Translations under genes and position numbers: made by a program
Notes under the pieces: model-generated
Databases searched by the model: none
Seen by the model: the letters and a program-made list of their open reading frames with translations, nothing else
Told to the model about the DNA's origin: nothing
Shown here: in pieces, positions 59,228 to 64,000 of the stretch
How the letters are laid out: the number at the start of each line of letters is the position of its first letter
Numbering within the stretch: position 1 is the first letter of the stretch
NCBI GenBank assembly: GCA_016926115.1
Contig: JAFGPF010000064.1
Location: 51,217-115,216 of the forward strand
Direction of reading: 5' to 3'
Length of the DNA: 64,000 bases
Origin: Dehalococcoidales bacterium
GTDB lineage: Bacteria; Chloroflexota; Dehalococcoidia; Dehalococcoidales; RBG-16-60-22

Positions 59228-59698
59228 GTGAAACAGAACAGGGAGACACTGGTCCAGCATATCCTGGAAACATCCGGCAGGATTTACGGAGCGCTCAATC
59301 CCACCATACGGCTGGAGTTATTGTCCGCTGATATCACAGTGGCGCAGTTGAGGGTACTGCTGATACTCCTCACCGACGGTCCCAGTCGGATGAGCGCTAT
59401 AGCCTCCGTACTCGATGTGGCTCTTTCCACGGCTACCGGGATAGTGGACAAACTCGTCAAGAAAGAGCTGGTGGTGCGAGAAGCCGACCCCGGTGACCGC
59501 CGCCTGGTTATCTGCAAGCTGGCGCCGGCGGGACAGGAGCTTATGAACGGATTGTGGCGGTCAGGTGAGTTCCAGATGGAAAGACTGCTGGACGGTCTGA
59601 CCCTGGAGCAGCTGAAGAAAGCCGACGAGGTTGCCGGGATGCTACTGGCGAACGTTGCCTGCAATGCCGGCAAGGCTGATGGGGGTGACGTACAGTGA
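59228..59698 (+). CDS. MarR-family transcriptional regulator
   Basis: 156 residues. Winged helix at about 35-100 ('MSAIASVLDVALSTATGIVD', 'DPGDRRLVICKLAPAG'). GTG start with GGGAG upstream. It overlaps the MMPL transporter gene by 4 bp, and with the palindrome over the promoter this is the classic arrangement of a self-repressing regulator of an efflux pump. Confidence 0.88.
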   Translation: MKQNRETLVQHILETSGRIYGALNPTIRLELLSADITVAQLRVLLILLTDGPSRMSAIASVLDVALSTATGIVDKLVKKELVVREADPGDRRLVICKLAPAGQELMNGLWRSGEFQMERLLDGLTLEQLKKADEVAGMLLANVACNAGKADGGDVQ

Positions 59699-61929
59699 CA
59701 AGGATATCGCAGGCGCTGGCGCGTTTCATACAGCGTCGACCGTGGCTATTTATCATCATCTCCGTAGTGCTTTCAGCGGCGGTGGTGCCGGGTCTTACCA
59801 TGCTGGAGACGGAGACGGGCTTCAATGCCCTCGTCTCGCCGGAGGCAAAGATATCACGTGACGACGCGCGTTACCAGGAGCAATTCGGCGGAGAAGCAAT
59901 TACCGTCCTGCTCGAAGGTGAAATCGACGCTATATTCACGGAGGATAACCTGTCAGTACTGGCGGACTTCGAGCGGATAGTTACGGATGACGCGAGGTAC
60001 CGCGCCTTGAACAGTCCCGCCGGCATACTGATGGCGGCGCAGGAGCAGGCCGGCATGGCGGGGCAGGCTGTTATCCGTGCGGCGCTTTACGATTCGGAGG
60101 GTAACATCAGCGAGGTCATGCAGCCTTTTATCCCCGATGATTCGCACGTATTGATTGTGGTGACGCCGCAGGGTAATATGAGCGACGATGAAGCTCTTCA
60201 GGCGACTCATGATATCGAGGACTACTTCTCGGCACATCCCCTGACCGGCGTAAGCGCCAGGGTGATTTCCAGCGCCGGGCTGGTGGATGCCATCAGCGCG
60301 GGCATCGGCAGTAATATTAAAATACTCCTGAGTCTATCCGTCGTCGTCATGATGATTATCCTGATATTCCTGTTCCGCGTCCGCTGGCGGCTGCTCTCTC
60401 TGGTCATGGTGGGCGTCAGCGCCCTGTGGACCTTCGGCTTAATGGGCTACCTGGGGGTGCCGCTGACCATGGCGACCATGGCGGTGCTGCCGATATTGAT
60501 CGGGCTGGGTATAGATTTTTCCATACAGTTCCACAACCGCTACCAAGAGGAAGTCACCCGCAGCCGTACCGTCGCCGAGGCTATTATCACCTCGATATCC
60601 CGCATGTTCCCGGTGGTGGGCGTCGCTTTACTGGCGACGATTATCGGGTTCATCACCCTCTATATATCGGAAGTGCCCATGATACAGGACTTTGGCATGG
60701 TGCTGGCTATCGGCATCGTTATCAGCTATATAGTGGCCCTGTTCCTGATGCACAGTATCGTCTATCTGGCGGACAGGCGGGCGCCTCTCGAAAAACTAGG
60801 CAAGGAGGCGAAGGAAGCGAGCGGGCGTATCGAGCGCGTCCTGCTGCGACTCGGCAAGCTGGCGATTAATCACACCCTGTGGATATTTATCATATCCGTC
60901 CTGTTTGCGGTCGGCGGCGGCGTTGTGGACCACTGGCTGCCGACGAATACCGACTTCGAAGAACTTATGCCTCAGGATACCCCGGCACTGGTGGAGCTGC
61001 GGGAACTGCGTGAGATTACCGGCAGCGGGGGAATCATTCACTTCATGGTGGAGTCGGACGATGTTGCCGGTGCGGAAACACTCGACTGGCTGCTGAAATA
61101 CCAGCAGGAAGCGGCGGCATCAAACCCGGAGATACTTTACGCCAACAGCCTGGCGACCCTGGTGGGTGAAGCTGCCGGAGGGCAAATTCCCCCGCAGTCT
61201 CAGATTGATATGATTCTGGCGAATACCCCGTCCCTATATATCGACCAGCTACTCTCCGCCGACCATCGCATGGGTGCCGTTTCGTTCAGCATTAAATACA
61301 TACCCTTGGCGGAGACCCACGACCTGATGCAGGTCTTGCAGAAAGATGCCAATCCACCCGTGGGTGTCAGCATTTCGCCGGTGGGCAGCTTCGCTATGGG
61401 AGTCAGCACGGTGGATGCCATCGTTGGTGACAGGCTTTTCATGAACCTTATCTGCCTCGGGGCGGTATTATTTATTCTGATACTGGTCTACCGTCGTCTG
61501 GGCAATATCGTATTCACCATTATACCGGTCGGGGCGGTTATTGCCTGGTCTTCGCTGGACATGTATATCATTGGCATTCCCCTTAATCCGCTGACGGCTA
61601 TTCTGGGCGTCCTCATCATCGGCATCTGCACCGAGTTCATGGTGCTGTTGATGGGACGCTACGAAGAAGAAAAGCGGTCGGGGCTGTCCCCGCGGGACGC
61701 CATGGTCACGGCGATATCCAAGATAGGGCGCGCCATCGTCACCACGGCGCTAACCACGCTGGGGGGTTTCGGCGTGCTGATTGCCTCCAACTTCGTCATG
61801 ATTCGCGATTTCGGCATTGCTACCGTCGTCGGCGTGTTCCTCTGCCTGATAATCACGATTACGGTCATGCCGGGGCTCATCGTCTGGTACGATGAGTGGC
61901 GGCTCAGACGGTTATCGCGAAAATCATAA
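59695..61929 (+). CDS. RND-superfamily MMPL-type exporter
   Basis: 744 residues with 12 TM segments in two halves, each with a large external loop after TM1. The halves share 'LGIDFSIQFHNRYQEE' and 'GICTEFMVLLMGRYEE' at TM4-type positions, and the second loop holds 'TDFEELMPQDTPAL'. Such single-gene RND proteins move lipids, hopanoids or toxic hydrophobic compounds with the proton gradient. GTG start coupled to marR by an overlapping stop. Confidence 0.85.
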   Translation: MTRISQALARFIQRRPWLFIIISVVLSAAVVPGLTMLETETGFNALVSPEAKISRDDARYQEQFGGEAITVLLEGEIDAIFTEDNLSVLADFERIVTDDARYRALNSPAGILMAAQEQAGMAGQAVIRAALYDSEGNISEVMQPFIPDDSHVLIVVTPQGNMSDDEALQATHDIEDYFSAHPLTGVSARVISSAGLVDAISAGIGSNIKILLSLSVVVMMIILIFLFRVRWRLLSLVMVGVSALWTFGLMGYLGVPLTMATMAVLPILIGLGIDFSIQFHNRYQEEVTRSRTVAEAIITSISRMFPVVGVALLATIIGFITLYISEVPMIQDFGMVLAIGIVISYIVALFLMHSIVYLADRRAPLEKLGKEAKEASGRIERVLLRLGKLAINHTLWIFIISVLFAVGGGVVDHWLPTNTDFEELMPQDTPALVELRELREITGSGGIIHFMVESDDVAGAETLDWLLKYQQEAAASNPEILYANSLATLVGEAAGGQIPPQSQIDMILANTPSLYIDQLLSADHRMGAVSFSIKYIPLAETHDLMQVLQKDANPPVGVSISPVGSFAMGVSTVDAIVGDRLFMNLICLGAVLFILILVYRRLGNIVFTIIPVGAVIAWSSLDMYIIGIPLNPLTAILGVLIIGICTEFMVLLMGRYEEEKRSGLSPRDAMVTAISKIGRAIVTTALTTLGGFGVLIASNFVMIRDFGIATVVGVFLCLIITITVMPGLIVWYDEWRLRRLSRKS

Positions 61930-61934
61930 GACTT

Positions 61935-61963
61935 TTGACACCAGACCTCGTGACGGATAGAAT
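61935..61963 (+). promoter_or_regulatory. Promoter of the DUF169 gene
   Basis: TTGACA (61935-61940), 17 bp, TAGAAT (61958-61963), 40 bp before the TTG start at 62003. Confidence 0.6.
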
Positions 61964-62002
61964 GACATTGTAAGAATTAGAGAAATTCGGGAGGTCGGTA
62001 AA

Positions 62003-62755
62003 TTGACAACGATAAAGGAGTACAGCCAATACGGCGAAGAACTGGAAAAGGCGCTCCTGCTCAAGACATACCCCATTGCCGTGAAGATGCTGGAGTCGGA
62101 AAAGGACATTCCTGAGGGAGCCATCCGCCCCAAGCGGGACCGCGGTTATCATCTGGCGCAGTGCCAGGCTTTCGCCATGACGAGACGACAGGGACTGACG
62201 ATTGCCATGCTGAAAGAAGACCACTGGTGCTGGGCGCCCCTGATGGGTTACGGGCTGGTGGAGGACCCCCACGACGCTTTTGTGGACTCGCACGCATTCT
62301 TCCCGCGTTTCGAATACGGTAAGTACATTGGTATGGTGACCGCGCCCCTGAAAACGGCGACCTTCGAGCCGGACATGGTGCTGATATATTCCGATACCGC
62401 CCAGCTCCGGGAGATGATAGGTGTGCCAAAGTACCAGGACAAGGAGCTGGTCAAGTCCGAGTTCGACCCCATTGACTCCTGCGTGTTCTCCGTGGTGCCC
62501 GTCATTACCGAGGGCAAGTACCGCATTACCCTGCCCGACCCCGGGGAAGCCTCCCGCGCCTTTGCCGGCGACGACGAGATTATCTTTTCCGTGCCTAAGG
62601 ACAAGCTGGGGGGACTGGTGGAGGGGGTCAAGCGTAGCGCGGAGATGAGGAAAAGTGCGGAAGACTGGGCGCATATATTGCTCCGCCCCGATTTCCCCCG
62701 CCCGGACTTTTATAAAGACCTGTTCAGGAAATGGGGACTCGACGTAGAGGACTAA
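62003..62755 (+). CDS. DUF169 family protein
   Basis: 250 residues matching DUF169 ('TYPIAVKMLESEKDIPEGA', 'LAQCQAFAMTRRQGLTIA', 'EGKYRITLPDPGEASRAFAG'). The family is common in anaerobes and archaea and of unknown function; conserved Cys and His residues suggest metal binding. TTG start at 62003 with GGGAGG 9 bp upstream is the first usable one. Has its own promoter and stands alone. Confidence 0.8.
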   Translation: MTTIKEYSQYGEELEKALLLKTYPIAVKMLESEKDIPEGAIRPKRDRGYHLAQCQAFAMTRRQGLTIAMLKEDHWCWAPLMGYGLVEDPHDAFVDSHAFFPRFEYGKYIGMVTAPLKTATFEPDMVLIYSDTAQLREMIGVPKYQDKELVKSEFDPIDSCVFSVVPVITEGKYRITLPDPGEASRAFAGDDEIIFSVPKDKLGGLVEGVKRSAEMRKSAEDWAHILLRPDFPRPDFYKDLFRKWGLDVED

Positions 62756-62782
62756 AAAGTAGCCGGAAATCAGCTTCTCCCC

Positions 62783-62829
62783 TTTACAAAAGACCCGATA
62801 TTGTAATATAATATATCACGTTATATCGG
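62783..62829 (+). promoter_or_regulatory. Promoter of the ABC exporter with overlapping inverted repeat
   Basis: TTTACA (62783-62788), 18 bp, TATAAT (62807-62812). Arms CCGATAT (62795-62801) and ATATCGG (62823-62829) flank the -10 box and could be an operator. Confidence 0.5.
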
Positions 62830-62858
62830 AATAATTTTCAGAAGTCAGGCGCCTCTCC

Positions 62859-64000
62859 ATGAAGACCATACTTAGATTAGTGGGCTTTGTTCAAAAATAC
62901 TGGCCCATGCTCCTCCTCGGTTTGCTGTGTCTGTTAATCGGCACGGGCTTCGGCATCGTCATACCCCGCATGCTCGGCGACGGCATCGATACCGTGCTCG
63001 GTTCCGGACAGCGCAGCTTCGTCATCATCGCGGCGGTGGTAATCGTTTCCGCCAGCGCCCTGAGGGGCGTGGCGGGCTACGGGCAGCGCTATTTCAACGA
63101 GGTCGTCGCCCAGAAGGTCTCATACAACATCCGCAACGCCCTCTACGAGCGACTCCAGAGATTGAGTTTTGCCTTCCACGACCGACAGCAGACGGGACAG
63201 CTTATGTCCCGCGCCACCGTGGACGTGGAAGCCGTACGCATGTTCTTCGCTATGGGCTTGCTCGGCATGGCGCAGGTGGTCTTCATGTTCCTCGGCGTTA
63301 CCTACATGCTGCTTTCGATGAACTGGCAGCTCGGGCTGTTTACCCTTGCCTTCGTCGTCCCGGTGGCGTACATCGCCGTAACCTTCGGGGGCCGTATCCG
63401 GCCGATCTGGCTGCGGGTGCAGGCGATGCTCGGTTTCATGGGCACCACGCTGGAAGAGAGCCTTTCCGGCGTCAGCGTGGTCAAGGCCTTCTCTCACCAG
63501 CCGGAGGATAGCCGGGTGTTCGCCTCGCAGGCAGGGAGCCTCTACGACGAACAGATTCACGCGGCGCGTCTCATGGCTATCAATATGCCTACCATGGTGC
63601 TGCTGGTCAGTATCCCCACCATTTTTATCCTCTGGTACGGCGGCCAGCAGGTGGGCGCCGGTAATATGACCGTGGGTCAGATAACACAGTTTATCCTTTA
63701 CGTTAACATGCTGATGATGCCCATCCGCCGACTCGGCATGATGGTCAACCTGTACTCCCGCACCGCGTCCGCCGGACAGCGCATCCTGGAGATACTGGAC
63801 ACGGAGTCCATGGTCAAGGAGAAACCGGATGCCGTAGAACTGGGGAGGGTCAAGGGGCAGGTCACCTTCGAGGACGTAAGTTTCAGCTACGGCGGTTACG
63901 GTCCGGCGCTGAAGGACGTGAGTTTCAAGGTCAAGCCGGGGCAGCTGGTTGCCCTGCTGGGTCGTTCGGGGAGCGGCAAGAGCACCATCGCCAACCTGCT
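62859..64000 (+). CDS. ABC exporter, fused membrane and ATPase domains (3' truncated by window)
   Basis: 380 codons are present and the frame runs off the right edge. Residues about 1-310 form a six-TM type I exporter domain with coupling segments ('SFAFHDRQQTGQLMSRATVD'). The nucleotide-binding domain then begins ('VTFEDVSFSYGGYGPALKDV'), with Walker A 'LLGRSGSGKSTIANL' at the very end. The family exports lipids, peptides or drugs, usually with a second half-transporter encoded next. Partner and substrate lie outside the window. Confidence 0.88.
   Translation, partial: MKTILRLVGFVQKYWPMLLLGLLCLLIGTGFGIVIPRMLGDGIDTVLGSGQRSFVIIAAVVIVSASALRGVAGYGQRYFNEVVAQKVSYNIRNALYERLQRLSFAFHDRQQTGQLMSRATVDVEAVRMFFAMGLLGMAQVVFMFLGVTYMLLSMNWQLGLFTLAFVVPVAYIAVTFGGRIRPIWLRVQAMLGFMGTTLEESLSGVSVVKAFSHQPEDSRVFASQAGSLYDEQIHAARLMAINMPTMVLLVSIPTIFILWYGGQQVGAGNMTVGQITQFILYVNMLMMPIRRLGMMVNLYSRTASAGQRILEILDTESMVKEKPDAVELGRVKGQVTFEDVSFSYGGYGPALKDVSFKVKPGQLVALLGRSGSGKSTIANL

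Noticed and set aside
1..64000. tRNA, rRNA, integrase, transposase or phage genes
   Set aside because: Looked for T-loop-like motifs, rRNA segments and recombinase motifs; no candidate survived inspection.

Overview
The window is moderately GC-rich chromosomal DNA of an anaerobic bacterium. The best guess is a member of the Chloroflexota, near Dehalococcoidia. That rests on several fumarate-reductase-like flavoproteins, paired MinD-type ATPases carrying ferredoxin domains, an NuoF / NuoG-GltD redox pair, a system I (Ccm) cytochrome c maturation operon, a multiheme cytochrome module, peptide ABC transporters and acyl-CoA metabolism. No rRNA, tRNA, CRISPR array, insertion sequence or phage gene was seen. 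The assignment is an inference from gene content; no 16S gene is present.

Layout: 1-1060 holds a methyltransferase end, a zinc ribbon protein and a PH-like membrane protein. 1088-4902 is a minus-strand operon of two FAD flavoproteins and a ferredoxin, followed by a flavodoxin. 5477-10556 is a plus-strand iron-sulfur/metallocluster island (DUF134 regulator, DUF5320 proteins, NifX-like protein, two MinD-ferredoxin ATPases, FmdB zinc ribbon, IscU-like scaffold), read from a perfect TTGACA-17-TATAAT promoter that overlaps a palindrome. 10741-17204 holds the NuoF-like and NuoG-GltD fusion proteins, a third flavoprotein and an MFS transporter. 17281-20906 holds two bicupin-like paralogues and a UGSC-type selenoprotein. 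20916-26175 holds an XRE regulator and a mutasome operon (imuB-like, DUF6504, dnaE2-like) behind a LexA box. 26273-32116 is a peptide/nickel-type ABC importer. 32613-36905 holds a CsoR/CstR-like regulator and a redox module (cytochrome b, FeS protein, multiheme cytochrome with an in-frame UGA, double rhodanese lipoprotein). 37192-42775 is a ccm operon. 42804-49749 holds SDR, M24-like, flavoprotein, MFS, acyl-CoA dehydrogenase and C_GCAxxG_C_C genes. 49756-57054 is a minus-strand set (ABC-F, UroD-like, methyltransferase, thioredoxin-reductase-like, second UGSC selenoprotein). 57398-64000 holds an orphan solute-binding protein, a MarR-MMPL operon, a DUF169 protein and the start of an ABC exporter.

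The main discovery is three genes split by an in-frame TGA where the reading frame, domain and export signal all continue across the stop. Two are paralogues with TGA at the first position of a U-G-S-C / U-S-T-C motif. The third is a lipoprotein multiheme cytochrome c whose ten downstream CxxCH motifs would otherwise have no signal peptide. Each TGA is followed 16 to 21 nt later by the apical loop of a hairpin with a GU in the loop, the geometry of a bacterial SECIS element. They are annotated as selenoproteins. The selenocysteine machinery itself (selA, selB, selD, tRNA-Sec) is not in the window.

A second theme is regulation. A CsoR-family repressor that lacks the copper-binding His (persulfide-sensor-like) has operator-like sites over its own promoter and over the promoter of the rhodanese / Sec-cytochrome operon. 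This links that module to reactive sulfur, and the ccm operon that would attach its hemes is transcribed divergently from the same intergenic region.
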